A DNA stretch of 64,000 nucleotides from Strigamia acuminata. Its lineage: Eukaryota; Arthropoda; Chilopoda; Geophilomorpha; Linotaeniidae. The position numbers and the translations under genes are program-made. The notes under the pieces are model-generated. The model did not search any database and was not told where the DNA came from. It saw only the letters and a list, made by a program, of their open reading frames with translations. Of the stretch, positions 9,397 to 20,433 are shown in pieces. Where the stretch lies: NCBI GenBank assembly GCA_949358305.1, contig OX442314.1, positions 54,815,369 to 54,879,368 on the forward strand, written 5' to 3'. Numbering within the stretch: the stretch's first letter is position 1; each line of letters opens with the position of its first letter.

Positions 9397-12300
9397 TCAC
9401 AAAAACACAGGTCCTTGTTGGTTATTTCCGATGTTTGTCGGCAAATCCAGAAACACGGATTTGCCCTTTTGGCCCTTCTGGATGAGCTGCAATCGAATCG
9501 TCGAAGCCAAGTCTATATTTGAGTCCGATTTATTGCGCAGGTTGTCCGTCTTAGGGTTATCCACCGTCACGTACACGCTGCTGCCCTTTTCGATCAGTTT
9601 CTTCTCGTGCGCGAGGGCCAGTTGATTGATAACCCGTCGCTCGACCTACGAACGCACAAAAAATCATTTTTCCCCATTCAAAAACCATTTCCCCTTCGAA
9701 TTACTTCGTGTTTTATCGACCGAGCGCCGTAATGAACGTTGTATCCGTCGGCCAGAGCGTCCAGCACGAGTCTGTCCCACGTTATGCCCATTCCGTGTTT
9801 CGCGTCCGCCTAATTTTCATATTTTAATATCAATTTTAATTATTAATTAAATTCAAAAATAATATTTACTTTCTTGGCCCAAAATTCCATTTCCTTCATA
9901 ACGAGCTTCAACAATTCCGACCGCGAAAACGGTAGAAAATACACGATTTCGTTGATCCGGCCTAAAAATTCGTCGCGACGAAAATGACGCTTCAATATGG
10001 GCTGGACGACTTTCTCTTTGAATTTCTTCGATATCGTCACTTTCTCCACCAATTCGATGTCGCCTGCAAACACTTCCCGGTCAATTTCCTCCCAAAAAAC
10101 CGCAAAAAAACGCAAAAAAGCAAATTTTTACTAATTTTTCCCGCTAATCTTTGACTTCCGATTTCCTCCGCCTCTTTCCTCAACTGCATCGCGTGATTGG
10201 CGATCTCGTCGCTGGCTAAATTCGACGTCATAATAAAAATCGCGTCTTTACAAGCGATCGTTTTTCCTTGACCGTCCGTCAACCGACCCTTAAAACCAAA
10301 CCATCGTTACAATTCGCGATAATTTCATCTCGTTTCTGTATTTTTACTTCGTCAAACAGTTGCAACAACACCGTCAAAACATCGGGATGCGCCTTATCAA
10401 CTTCATCGAACAGCACGACCGCACTCGGACACTCCTTGAGACGCGTCGTCAACTGTCCTCCCTGCTCGTGACCAACATAACCCGGCGGCGCACCGATCAG
10501 TTTAGCAACCTTAAACGCAAAACAAATCAAAATTTAACGCCCGACGCACAAAAACCAACAATACTTCGTGTTTTTCTTGGAATTCAGACATATCGAGCCG
10601 AATAAAACTCTAAAAAAAACAAAAAAACAAAAATAAATCCAAAACATTCCACTTAAATAGACAAAAACCTACAGATTTTTTGTCCTTATGAATGTAATTC
10701 GCAACTTGTTTGGCCAATTCGGTCTTCCCGATGCCCGAAGACCCCAAAAACAAGAACACCAACGGATGTTCCTCGTCGTACCACCCATTTTCCTTCCTCC
10801 TAATGGCTAAAACCAAACAAATAATTAAAAAAACCAAACAAAAACCACGCAGAAAACCGCACAAACCCGCAGCAACGGTCGTAATGGCGCCTTCTTGACC
10901 CACTATGTGTTCCTTTAGTCTCTGCTCCAAAGGAAACCTCCTCCGCTCTTCCGCTTCGCTCTCCCGCTTTTTTTCTGCAAACTTCAAAAAAATAAAAATT
11001 TTAATATTTTAATTTGTGATTTTAATTTTAGGGTTGCACCGAATATTCGGGCAAAAAACCGAATTTCGGCCGAATATCAACCTAATATTCGGCCGAATAC
11101 ATAATAATTAGAAAATTAGAATAATTTGCACATTTCAATGGAAAGTTTCGCCTTTTTAGGACAAATACTGATTATGTTACGTAGTTTCTACAATATAAAT
11201 TGCATTTCATCAGAGAACTTTATATTTTTTTATGAACAAATGCAATTTTGACAAAATAATTTTAATTTTGGCTTTACGAAGTCATTATACGGGGAAAAAG
11301 TCGTTTTTACGGTGGAAAAGTGACGTTTTTACGTTTAAAATGACGTTTTTGCGTTTAAAATGACGTTTTTACGTTTAAAATGACGTTTTTACATTTAAAA
11401 TGTCATTTTTACATAAAAATTGCGGTTTTTACATTTAAAAAGCCATTTTTACATTAAAATTTGCGATTTTAACTGATTTTTTATAGCAAATTCGACTTTT
11501 TAAACATAACGACGACATAAAATGGCTTTTTTCTTCAATGAAAAAACACTTTTCCACAATAAAATGACTTATCCCACCATAAAATAACTTTTTTCACCGC
11601 AAATGTTTATTATTTTTTATTATTCGGTTATTCGGCCAAATACCGAATATTCGGCCACTGTATTCGGTTCCGAATATTCGGTATTCGGTTATTCGGCTTT
11701 TTTAATATTCGGTGCAACCCTATTTAATTTTAATTACTTTCTCTTGGTATTCCTGCATCGTCGTTTTAATCTTGGGGTCCCTAACGTAGTCCAGGGGCGT
11801 GTGTCCGCTGTCGTTTTCTTTATTCGGGTCGGCCCCGGCTTCGAGGAGAATCCGAACCGTTTCGGAATCGTCGGACAACGCCGCGTAGTGCAGCGCCGTG
11901 CAACCACGAAACGAAGCCCGATTGTTTAATCTGTCGCAGAATTCCTCTTCGCGAATCAACAGAACTGAAAAACACAAAAAAGAAAATTTAAAAAAACGTT
12001 TACGAAAAAATTCTCGACATCACCTTCGAGTGAAAACATCTGTTTATCGAGCGCCGTTTGGAATATGTTTGTAAACTCGTCGCCCAACGTGTGAAGCGCT
12101 CCAGCCTTGAGTAAAGCCGCTACGACTCTAAAAAAATGCAAAAATAAAAATCAATTTCGTCATTTTGTCCGAAAAAAGTCGATAAACTCACTTCGATTGT
12201 CCATTTACGGCCGCTACGAGCAGCGGTGTCCATCCTAATTTATGTCTTTTGTTCACATTTGCTCCCTGTTTAATTAAACGTTCAATTTCTTGCAAATCGC

Positions 12301-12726
12301 CGTATTTTGCAGCTCGGAATAAATGATCGCCGCTGCCATAATCCAGTCCTAAGGTGTAGAAAAAAATTGTATTAAACGTTTGTCGTGTTCGGCACGTTTC
12401 CTACCCCTCGTGCTGTCCGCTAAATCTTGGGTTTTGAGCGAGAACGTGTAGCTGATGGCGGCCGATGCCGAGGTTAGTCCGACGGCGAGGACCTTAGCCC
12501 TGTTCGAACACTGGATTTGGCGAATAACGTTTCCAAACACTGGATTGTTTCTTCTGAACTGTTGGCGCCACAGACAGAAAGGAATGGAGTATTTCGAGAA
12601 ATAATTTTCTGTTATTGGCGGTGTCTTTGAATAATTAACTGCGGAAATTCGTCTACTAGACGATGCCATCAAACTCCGACTAAAATTTTGGCCTCCGATG
12701 ACTGCCATCTTGAATCCAGGCAGCAT
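9397..12726 (-). CDS. CLPB: Mitochondrial AAA+ disaggregase CLPB (12 exons)
   Basis: CLPB (SKD3) is an ATP-driven protein disaggregase of the mitochondrial intermembrane space. Exons joined by eye with consistent phase: 12405-12726, 12192-12348, 12024-12127, 11738-11964, 10867-10981, 10673-10806, 10565-10609, 10348-10509, 10132-10288, 9870-10063, 9705-9809, 9397-9645; total 656 residues, close to the vertebrate length. An Arg/Ser-rich presequence comes first (Met at 12726; a second Met nine codons... further down is an alternative). Ankyrin repeats occupy about 115-270, Walker A GSSGIGKT is at 330-337, the GYVG pore loop at 378-381, Walker B with D403/E404, then a sensor segment (MTSN) and a ClpB-type small domain (NVHYGARS). 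Most introns are 50-75 bases; the 11-kb intron holds a MITE. All key residues look intact, so it is probably functional. Confidence 0.95.
11030..11721. mobile_element. hAT-like MITE in a CLPB intron
   Basis: The terminal inverted repeat GGGTTGCACCGAATATTCGG is present at both ends, and AATATTCGGCCGAATA-type palindromes continue inward. AT-rich TTTAATTT lies on both sides and may be an 8-base target duplication. Inside (11310-11460) is a tandem of about 20-base ACGTTTTTACGTTTAAAATG units. There is no transposase. It lies wholly within the intron between CLPB exons 4 and 5. Confidence 0.7.
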
Positions 12727-12749
12727 TCTACACAAGCGACATTGGATTT

Positions 12750-13950
12750 GTTGATTGCTTAGTTATGCCTCGACTTACGTCATCGCGGGAATGGTGTACG
12801 GGAGTTTAAAAGGGATAGCATGTTTTGGAGAGAAAATAAAATGCTTGTCTAAAACCATTTTGGGTTTGGTTGAATTAGAATTTCATTATGTCGCTTGCGA
12901 ATTGCGATCAACCACAACGACGAGAACCAATTGAAAAACTGTTTTTGCTACAAAGCAAATACAACAATGACTGCAAAAGAATTTTAAAAAAAGGCTAAAT
13001 TGATCTAATAAACTGATAGATGGCGGCAGGTCCAATATAAATCTGGTTTTCTGTGGATTTTTTTTTCTTGATCAGCAAATCAAACTATCGATTTTTGCTA
13101 TTCACTGATATTTCATCGTACATGAGTGTTGGGAGAATTTACCATGGCAGATAATAACTATTTTCAGTATTTAATTGACTGAAAAATAAATTATACCTTT
13201 CAGCTCACAAGTCAGTATACTGACTAATAATTTTCATCCACTAATCAAAATATGATACAACATCATGTACAATTTTTAGCACAAGATTTTCCTCCGTATG
13301 GCCGGAATTTAATTAAAAATTCATGTGGTGAAGGTTGTCATTTCATTTCATTTTATTTTTTAAATTTTCTCATTTTTTAACTCGTTATTTATTATTATTT
13401 CCATAGTTCATTTGAACCATATCAAACAGAAAGATGGCGACAGGATTCAAACAGGAAATACGGCGACAGAATTAAAACACTAGCAAAAGGTGCGCCATAG
13501 ATGGGGGCAGATGGCCATCCATAGAACACTCCAAGGCTCCGGCCTTGGAAGGAATGTCTGCGTCACCACAAGAGGGGAGGACTAACTAGTTCTTCACTCT
13601 TGTGGGCCTCATTGAAACCATAGTAATTAAATAATAAGAAGGGATCTGACTTCGTAACAATGTAACTAAATAGCAACAGCATTTGACTAATTAATATATA
13701 AGCAACAGCTGACATAATTAATAGATTGATAACTGATTTAAATATGTAGGAATGAGCATAACGCAGTAATTATCAAAACATCAAAACATTTATTAATGAC
13801 TTCTAATTGGCCTAATGGCGTAATATATTAACAATAAGAGATAGATCATTCTAACCAGTGCTGACAGGATTAAGACCAACTAGGAATTATAAGGGGCCAA
13901 ATAATCATGCTATTAATGGACCTTTAACCTAACGCCACAGGTCATGGGGC
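12750..13950. other. No gene recognised
   Basis: Intergenic DNA upstream of CLPB, so the CLPB promoter should lie at its left edge, though no TATA is clear. A GC-richer patch at 13490-13620 includes the inverted repeat CCAAGGCTCCGGCCTTGG but has no coding signal. Confidence 0.4.
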
Positions 13951-13957
13951 GCCACCT

Positions 13958-14532
13958 CTAAAGATGCATTTGTAGTTTTGAAAATGCATTTGTAGGTCAA
14001 AAAATGAATTTGTAGGTCCAAAAATGAATTTGTAGGTCCAAAAATGAATTTGTAGGTCCAAAAATGAATTTGTAGGTCCAAAAATGAATTTGTAGGTCCA
14101 AAAATGAATTTGTAGGTCCAAAAATGAATTTGTAGGTCCAAAAATGAATTTGTAGGTCCAAAAATGAATTTGTAGGTCCAAAAATGAATTTGTAGGTCCA
14201 AAAATGAATTTGTAGGTCCAAAAATGAATTTGTAGGTCCAAAAATGAATTTGTAGGTCCAAAAATGAATTTGTAAGTCCAAAAATGAATTTGTAGGTCCA
14301 AAAATGAATTTGTAGGTCCAAAAATGAATTTGTAGGTCCAAAAATGAATTTGTAGGTCCAAAAATGAATTTGTAGGTCCAAAAATGAATTTGTAGGTCCA
14401 AAAATGAATTTGTAGGTCCAAAAATGAATTTGTAGGTCCAAAAATGAATTTGTAGGTCCAAAAATAAATTTGTAGGTCCAAAAATGAATTTGTAGGTCCA
14501 AAAATGAATTTGTAGGTCCAAAAATGAATTTG
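13958..14532. repeat. 20-bp satellite, left block
   Basis: About 27 near-perfect tandem copies of TGTAGGTCCAAAAATGAATT, with divergent units at the left edge (13958-14000). Because 20 is not a multiple of 3, all three minus-strand frames are open across it; these long frames are not genes. The array resumes at 19592 after the Copia insertion. Confidence 0.95.
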
Positions 14533-14716
14533 TGTGAGATGATATAATGCAGTCAGAACTAGTTAGTGTTTGTTACGACACTAGAGCGCAGTGTCTGTTG
14601 TTTGTTTCGTTACTAAGTGACTACGCATTCTGTCGTCTGCTTGTAATGGTTTACACGCTTTGATTAAATCTGTTCATTTATCAAAACACGAATGCAAGAT
14701 CCAAATACATTTCACA
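14533..14716 (+). repeat. 5' LTR of the Copia element
   Basis: 184 bases, TG...CA, identical by eye to 19408-19591. It should contain the promoter and, near GATTAAATC, the processing signals; no canonical TATA is clear. Confidence 0.92.
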
Positions 14717-14718
14717 AG

Positions 14719-14729
14719 TGGTAGCAGAG
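14719..14729 (+). promoter_or_regulatory. Primer binding site (initiator tRNA-Met)
   Basis: TGGTAGCAGAG, two bases after the LTR, is complementary to the 3' end of animal initiator tRNA-Met (CTCTGCTACCA). This is the usual minus-strand primer for Copia-type elements. Confidence 0.8.
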
Positions 14730-14925
14730 TACGGTTGATTTATAGCATTTGTGGGCGAGTTTTGAGTGAAAATTAATCGATGGCGAGCGCAGACAGAAGA
14801 GTGTAAAGCGCGTGACCGTGAGTACGATCGTTTTTTCCGTTTTCTGAGTTCGATAATTGGCTCAAACCTGTTCTTTCCTTGCCGAGCGTGCCAACTGGAC
14901 GTTGATAAGTCGATAAAACGACAAG

Positions 14926-17900
14926 ATGGCGGAGGAACCGAAAGGGGCGAATGCCAACCGAATACCATTGCTGGATGAAACGAATTACGTGATATGGAGT
15001 ACGTTGATGGAGGCAGTGCTGGATTCCAAAGGTCTGTGGGAGCCGGTCATCAGGAAGGACGAACCGAATGCACAACCTGCGGCGGCGTGGCAGAAATGGA
15101 AGAGACATAATGCCACTGCACTGAGCCTCATCATGACGACGCTGTCACCTGACCAGGTGGGACTACACGTTGGTACAAAGAAAGCCAAGGTGTTATGGAA
15201 CGACCTGGCATTGCACCACGGAGGAAACGTGCAGCACAGACAGGTGGACATAGGTCACGAGCTAACCAGCGCCAAAATGGGCCGGAATGAGCTGGTGGGA
15301 GAGTACATCAACAGAATCGTCGCCATAAGCAAGAGGTCAGCGGCGGCGGGGCGACCGATAGCCGAGAGTGAGGTGATGTACTATTTGGTACACGGACTGA
15401 CCAACAAATATTCGAGCATCGCTGAGACTTTTCAAGCGCAAAGAGACATGCGACTAGTCGACTTGAGACGCACACTGGAGGTGCGAGAGCGATGGGCGAC
15501 GGATAAAGCAAAAGACGGACCCGTATTTAATGAAGAGGAAGCGTACAAGGCACGTGCGCGCGGTGGCAAACGCGACAAGATCGTTAAATGCTACGAGTGT
15601 GGAAAAATGGGCCACTTTGCCAGGGATTGCCGAAGTAAACGTACGGGAGATGCTACTTCGAGCGCCAGTAACACCAAGGGAAACGGTGGATGTTACAACT
15701 GCGGAAAGCCGGGACACTTCGCACGCAATTGCAAGAATAAAGCGACGGGTGGACATGACGCTCAACGGGGACGCAATACGGCGAATTACGCCAAACAGGA
15801 GGAGCGAAAAGAGGAACAAGGGGAACTTTTTTACGCACGAACGGATAGGACCTACGCTTTTCATACAAAGCATTCGACCAATTCGCTGGGGCCACAGGAA
15901 TGGTTGTTGGACTCTGGCGCGACTGTTCACATGACATCGCATCGGGAATTTCTGACAAACTTCGAGCACGAGGAAGGAGTAGTGCACCTTGCCGAGGACC
16001 AAGTGTCGAGCAAGTCGACAGGAAAGGGCATGGTCACACTTTGGAGTAAATTGCCAACGGGGAACGTGAAATTGGAAATGGGGAATGTTGTACATGTTCC
16101 AAAGTTGCGGGAAAATTTGGTTTCTGTATACGAATTAGCGCAACGAGGATTCAAAGTGATTTTTGATGACACACGGGCAATTGTGACGAACAAGCAAAAC
16201 ATGATTCTGGCCACGGCACAGAAAAGAGACCGGATGTACGTTTTGGATGCGATAACGTGCGTGCACAGCGAGGAAGTCGACGCATATGTTGTCAAAGAAG
16301 CACCGACGTCTCACAATCAAACCAATGACGAGCCAAAAAGACTAGAAAGAGTTTTATGGCACAGACGTTTGGGACACGCAAGCAACCAAAAGCTTGAGCA
16401 GGTACGAGACGGAAAACTCGTTTTGGGGGTGAATTTTGGGCCAGAAAAATTACCGCCATGCAGGGCATGCGTTGAGGGGCGGCAACCCAGAAAGGCGTTT
16501 AAGCGCATAACGGGACCGACAACAAAACGCCCTTTGGAGCTATGGCACGTAGATTTATGTGGGCCATTAGCTTGGGGATATGATGGCAGTTATTACGCTT
16601 TGGTGATTGTCGATGATTTCACCAAATACGTGTATTTTTCTGCAATTCGGGAGAAAAGTGATGCTTTTGAAGAGATTGAAAAGCACAGAGCTAGAGAGGA
16701 AAGGTCGACAGGACTAAAATTGCAAAGAATAAGGACGGATAATGGCGGAGAATTCGTCAATGAACGATCGAAAGAGATTTATCTTAAATGTGGAATTAAG
16801 CACGAGAAGACAGTGCCATTCTCACCGAAGAGCAACGGAGTCGTCGAAAGATATAATCGGACCATTGTTGAAAAGACAAGAACAATGCTCAAGTGGTCAC
16901 TTTTACCAGACGGTTTTTGGCCGGAAGCGATGGCGACAGCCGTGTATATAATCAACCGAATTCCGACTTCTGCCAATCCGAAGACGACGCCATATGAGGC
17001 GAGATATAACAGGAAGCCATCCGGGATGCACTTACGCGTTTTTGGATGCGCAGCGTACAGGCACATACCCAAACATATGCGAAAGAAATTGGACCCAGTC
17101 TCCAAACCGGGTATTATGGTTGGTTACTCCATGTGTCGGCGGGCTTACCGAATTTTTGACGAAAATGAAAACCGAATAATCGAAACTCGAGACGTGTATT
17201 TTATTGAAGATGCTAGGACCGCCGAAATACAGAAAGAATCGAAAAAACTGATGACTGAAGACAGCGCGGACAATCAAGTCGTTTTTCCGATTTTAAGTGG
17301 GGGGAAGAGTGATAATGAGGATCATGAGCAATCAAGTGATGATGACGACAACGAGAAACAAGAAGAAGAAAACGAAGTATGGGAAACCGCTGATGAGGAT
17401 GAGGACTCACCTGATGAGATTGAGGACACACACGATAACACGCATGACGAAACTGACGATGAAACTGAAAATGATGCCGAAGATGAAGATGAACCCGAAC
17501 CGGAAGTCGTGGAAGCTCCGAGGCAACCAGTTGTGGTGCCACCCGCACCGCCGATCGTTCTGCGTGAACGTGGACCAGGCAGACCTACCAGACAGGAAGC
17601 GGCCATGAAAGAACAGCGACGCATCGAACAGAACGAGCGACGCGAGCAGGAATTTCGACATCGAGGTGTCAGGAGATCGGAGAGACTAAGACGGCGAGAC
17701 GCAGCGTGTGTGGCGCATAAGAAGCGAAGACGGTGGGATGCAGTGTGTTTGGCGCGCATGAAGCGGAAGGCGCGACTAATCACTCCAACTTCCTACCAAG
17801 AGGCAATCTCATGTCCAGATGCCAAAATGTGGCGAGCAGCGATGGACAAGGAAATGCAGTCCATGCGTATGCATCGAGTATGGCATTTAGAGAAACCGAC

Positions 17901-19320
17901 TGAAGACAAAAAGCCAATTAAATGCAAGTGGATTTATAAAATCAAGCTGAATTTGGATGGGAGTGTGAGCAAGTACAAGGCTCGTTTGGTCGCCGTGGGT
18001 TATTCCCAGAAGCCGGGCGAGGACTACGATCGGACTTTTGCCCCAGTCATGAAACTGGAATCTCTTCGCCAATTGTTGGGAATTGCGGCCAAAAAGCGAC
18101 TGCGACTCAGACAGTACGACGTCGAAACCGCCTATTTATATGGACTCTTGGATAAAGTAATCCATATGACTCAACCCGAGGGATATGAAGAGGAGGGAGC
18201 CGAGGACTACGTATGCGTGCTGGATAAGAGTCTCTACGGACTAAAGCAATCCGGACGATGTTGGAATAAGGAACTGGACGAGAAACTAAAGAAGATGGGT
18301 CTAACACAGCTCAAGGGGGATCCATGTATATACATATGGATCAAGGACAAACAATATTTTGCATTGGGCGTCTTCGTGGATGACATTATCGCGATTGGAT
18401 CGACGGATCAATTGATAGAGGCTAAAATGGCACGGCTCAGCGAATACTTCAAACTAGACGACATGGGTGAGCCAAATCACATCCTGGGCATGCGGATAAC
18501 GATTGGCAAACATGGCATTAGACTCACACAAGAGGAGTATGCCAACAAGATACTTAAGCGGCATGAGATGACTGGCTGCAAAGGAAAGAAATCTCCTATG
18601 GCAACTGACCAGGATTTGGACAACCATAGCAAATCACCGCCGGTAGACCCGAAGCAGTACCAGGAGATGCTCGGGAGTGTAATGTACCTGATGTTAGGCA
18701 CAAGGCCAGACCTGGCCTACGCTGTCAGCAAGCTGGGCACTTACAGCAGCAATCCCAAAGAGATGCACCTGACGGCATTGAGAAGAGTACTAAAGTACAT
18801 CAATGGAACCACCCATTACGGATTATTCTACGACAGAGTCAGGAAGCCTTTAGAATTATTCACCGACGCTAGCTGGAGCGTGGGAAAAGACGCTAAGTCA
18901 CACAGTGGGTACTTGACCCTGTATGGGGGATCAATCATCAGCTGGAAAGCGAAAAAACAAAGATTGGTGACGATGTCGAGTTGTGAAGCCGAGGTGGTGG
19001 CACTTAGCGAGGGCGTACGGGAATTAAAGTGGCTACGGGGCCTGATAGCCGAACTAAAGATGGAAACAACCCAATATGGACTCGACGTGTTCTGTGATAA
19101 CAGATCGACTATTCTCATTTCCGAGGAGACCGGACAGCATGATCGGACCAAGCATATATTGAGGAAGTATATGTTCGCGAGGGACGAGGTGGAGCTGAAC
19201 AACATAAAGTTGAATTTTGTGCCGAGTGAGCAAATGCTTGCAGATCCGCTTACCAAACCTCTCTCGGGAAACAAGATCGATGACTTTGTCAACCTGCTGA
19301 ACATGAGAAAGAAAGCTTGA
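14926..19320 (+). CDS. Copia Gag-Pol polyprotein, intact 1464 codons
   Basis: One frame encodes all Copia proteins. Gag comes first, with two zinc knuckles (CYECGKMGHFARDC at 222-235 and CYNCGKPGHFARNC at 256-269). Aspartic protease follows with D329-S-G. Integrase has an N-terminal zinc site starting H479/H484 and C-x2-C near 513-516, and a catalytic D543, D605, E641 with 35 residues between the last two. An acidic linker covers about 780-870. RT has FVDD (D1152/D1153), and RNase H has D1314, a CEAEVVAL segment and a DN pair. Order PR-IN-RT-RH is diagnostic of Ty1/Copia. All catalytic residues are present and there is no stop or frameshift, so the copy could be active. Start chosen as the first Met of the frame, 197 bases after the primer site. 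Confidence 0.95.
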   Translation: MAEEPKGANANRIPLLDETNYVIWSTLMEAVLDSKGLWEPVIRKDEPNAQPAAAWQKWKRHNATALSLIMTTLSPDQVGLHVGTKKAKVLWNDLALHHGGNVQHRQVDIGHELTSAKMGRNELVGEYINRIVAISKRSAAAGRPIAESEVMYYLVHGLTNKYSSIAETFQAQRDMRLVDLRRTLEVRERWATDKAKDGPVFNEEEAYKARARGGKRDKIVKCYECGKMGHFARDCRSKRTGDATSSASNTKGNGGCYNCGKPGHFARNCKNKATGGHDAQRGRNTANYAKQEERKEEQGELFYARTDRTYAFHTKHSTNSLGPQEWLLDSGATVHMTSHREFLTNFEHEEGVVHLAEDQVSSKSTGKGMVTLWSKLPTGNVKLEMGNVVHVPKLRENLVSVYELAQRGFKVIFDDTRAIVTNKQNMILATAQKRDRMYVLDAITCVHSEEVDAYVVKEAPTSHNQTNDEPKRLERVLWHRRLGHASNQKLEQVRDGKLVLGVNFGPEKLPPCRACVEGRQPRKAFKRITGPTTKRPLELWHVDLCGPLAWGYDGSYYALVIVDDFTKYVYFSAIREKSDAFEEIEKHRAREERSTGLKLQRIRTDNGGEFVNERSKEIYLKCGIKHEKTVPFSPKSNGVVERYNRTIVEKTRTMLKWSLLPDGFWPEAMATAVYIINRIPTSANPKTTPYEARYNRKPSGMHLRVFGCAAYRHIPKHMRKKLDPVSKPGIMVGYSMCRRAYRIFDENENRIIETRDVYFIEDARTAEIQKESKKLMTEDSADNQVVFPILSGGKSDNEDHEQSSDDDDNEKQEEENEVWETADEDEDSPDEIEDTHDNTHDETDDETENDAEDEDEPEPEVVEAPRQPVVVPPAPPIVLRERGPGRPTRQEAAMKEQRRIEQNERREQEFRHRGVRRSERLRRRDAACVAHKKRRRWDAVCLARMKRKARLITPTSYQEAISCPDAKMWRAAMDKEMQSMRMHRVWHLEKPTEDKKPIKCKWIYKIKLNLDGSVSKYKARLVAVGYSQKPGEDYDRTFAPVMKLESLRQLLGIAAKKRLRLRQYDVETAYLYGLLDKVIHMTQPEGYEEEGAEDYVCVLDKSLYGLKQSGRCWNKELDEKLKKMGLTQLKGDPCIYIWIKDKQYFALGVFVDDIIAIGSTDQLIEAKMARLSEYFKLDDMGEPNHILGMRITIGKHGIRLTQEEYANKILKRHEMTGCKGKKSPMATDQDLDNHSKSPPVDPKQYQEMLGSVMYLMLGTRPDLAYAVSKLGTYSSNPKEMHLTALRRVLKYINGTTHYGLFYDRVRKPLELFTDASWSVGKDAKSHSGYLTLYGGSIISWKAKKQRLVTMSSCEAEVVALSEGVRELKWLRGLIAELKMETTQYGLDVFCDNRSTILISEETGQHDRTKHILRKYMFARDEVELNNIKLNFVPSEQMLADPLTKPLSGNKIDDFVNLLNMRKKA

Positions 19321-19395
19321 AAGAAGAAGAGAATTTTGCAATTTTGTGACACGATAATGTTTATTACCAATTGTGAAATTAGTTCTGACGGATTA

Positions 19396-19407
19396 TAAAG
19401 GGGGATT
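19396..19407 (+). promoter_or_regulatory. Polypurine tract
   Basis: AAAGGGGGA directly before the 3' LTR, the expected plus-strand priming site of an LTR retrotransposon. Confidence 0.75.
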
Positions 19408-19591
19408 TGTGAGATGATATAATGCAGTCAGAACTAGTTAGTGTTTGTTACGACACTAGAGCGCAGTGTCTGTTGTTTGTTTCGTTACTAAGTGACTACG
19501 CATTCTGTCGTCTGCTTGTAATGGTTTACACGCTTTGATTAAATCTGTTCATTTATCAAAACACGAATGCAAGATCCAAATACATTTCACA
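19408..19591 (+). repeat. 3' LTR of the Copia element
   Basis: 184 bases, identical by eye to the 5' LTR, followed by target duplication ATTTG and the resumed satellite. Confidence 0.92.
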
Positions 19592-19915
19592 ATTTGTAGG
19601 TCCAAAAATGCATTTGTAGGTCCAAAAATGAATTTGTAGATCCAAAAATGAATTTGTAGGTCCAAAAATGAATTTGTAGGTCCAAAAATGAATTTGTAGG
19701 TCCAAAAATGAATTTGTAGGTCCAAAAATGAATTTGTAGGTCCAAAAATGAATTTGTAGGTCCAAAAATGCATTTGTAGGTCCAAAAATGAATTTGTAGG
19801 TCCAAAAATGAATTTGTAGGTCCAAAAATGAATTTGTAGATCCAAAAATGAATTTGTAGGTCCAAAAATGAATTTGTAGGTCCAAAAATGAATTTGTAGG
19901 TCCAAAAATGAATTT
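19592..19915. repeat. 20-bp satellite, right block
   Basis: About 16 further copies of the unit at 13958-14532, with variants such as ATGCATT and GTAGATCC, ending in degraded units at 19910-19925. The two blocks were one array of about 43 units before the Copia insertion. Confidence 0.93.
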
Positions 19916-19925
19916 TTTGGTTCAA

Positions 19926-20433
19926 ATTTATTTTTCACAAAAATGCTTACCGGTACTTATTTTGGAGGGGGGTGGGAGTGGGGCACCAGCATGCCTAAAA
20001 AACATGAGTGCACTACAAGTATACCCTAAGAACGGGCCTGTGAAATTGTAAATGTAAAAATGATTTTTTTAATTACAAGGGACAAGGGGCGCCTTATTTT
20101 TTTAAACCCAGGGCTGTTAAGACGGCCCTGTAGTACCTTAAAAATTTACTTGTAAAATAACATTATTTTTTTAAAAAATTTACATTCAACGCTTGTTTTT
20201 GTTGTTAAAATTTAAAACTGTTCTGCCATAATTAACTACCTTTTGTAAATTTATTAACAATGATTAAAACATATGAATAACAACTCGTGTATGGCCCCTC
20301 AAAACTACCGTAGACCAGACCAGACCAGGAAGCACAAGTCTGTTTAATTTCGATTAATGATGATTTCAAAAAGTCTTATTTTTGATATCGATACTTCAGC
20401 AGTTATTGCGAGCATATTCACGACGTTTCACTC
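19926..20433. other. Intergenic, upstream of the F-box gene
   Basis: No gene recognised. The G-run at 19966-19985 and AT-rich runs carry no coding signal. The promoter of the F-box gene should be here, but no core element is clear. Confidence 0.4.

Larger units (their letters stand above)
14533..19591 (+). mobile_element. Apparently intact Ty1/Copia retrotransposon (5059 bp)
   Basis: A complete LTR element inserted in the 20-bp satellite. Both LTRs are 184 bases, begin TGTGAGATG, end TTTCACA and are identical by eye. The 5-base target duplication ATTTG flanks it (14528-14532, 19592-19596). A primer binding site, a single uninterrupted gag-pol frame and a polypurine tract are all present. Identical LTRs and a perfect target duplication indicate a recent insertion. 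Confidence 0.95.

Noticed and set aside
13929-14521. Overlapping minus-strand frames of 174-190 codons with FGPTN/HFWTYK repeats
   Set aside because: All three frames are open because of the 20-bp satellite; they encode only the repeat and have no independent gene signals.
13958-14532. CRISPR-like regular repeats
   Set aside because: Contiguous tandem units without spacers in a eukaryotic genome.
19549-19938. Similar repeat-encoded minus frames
   Set aside because: Same satellite, right block.
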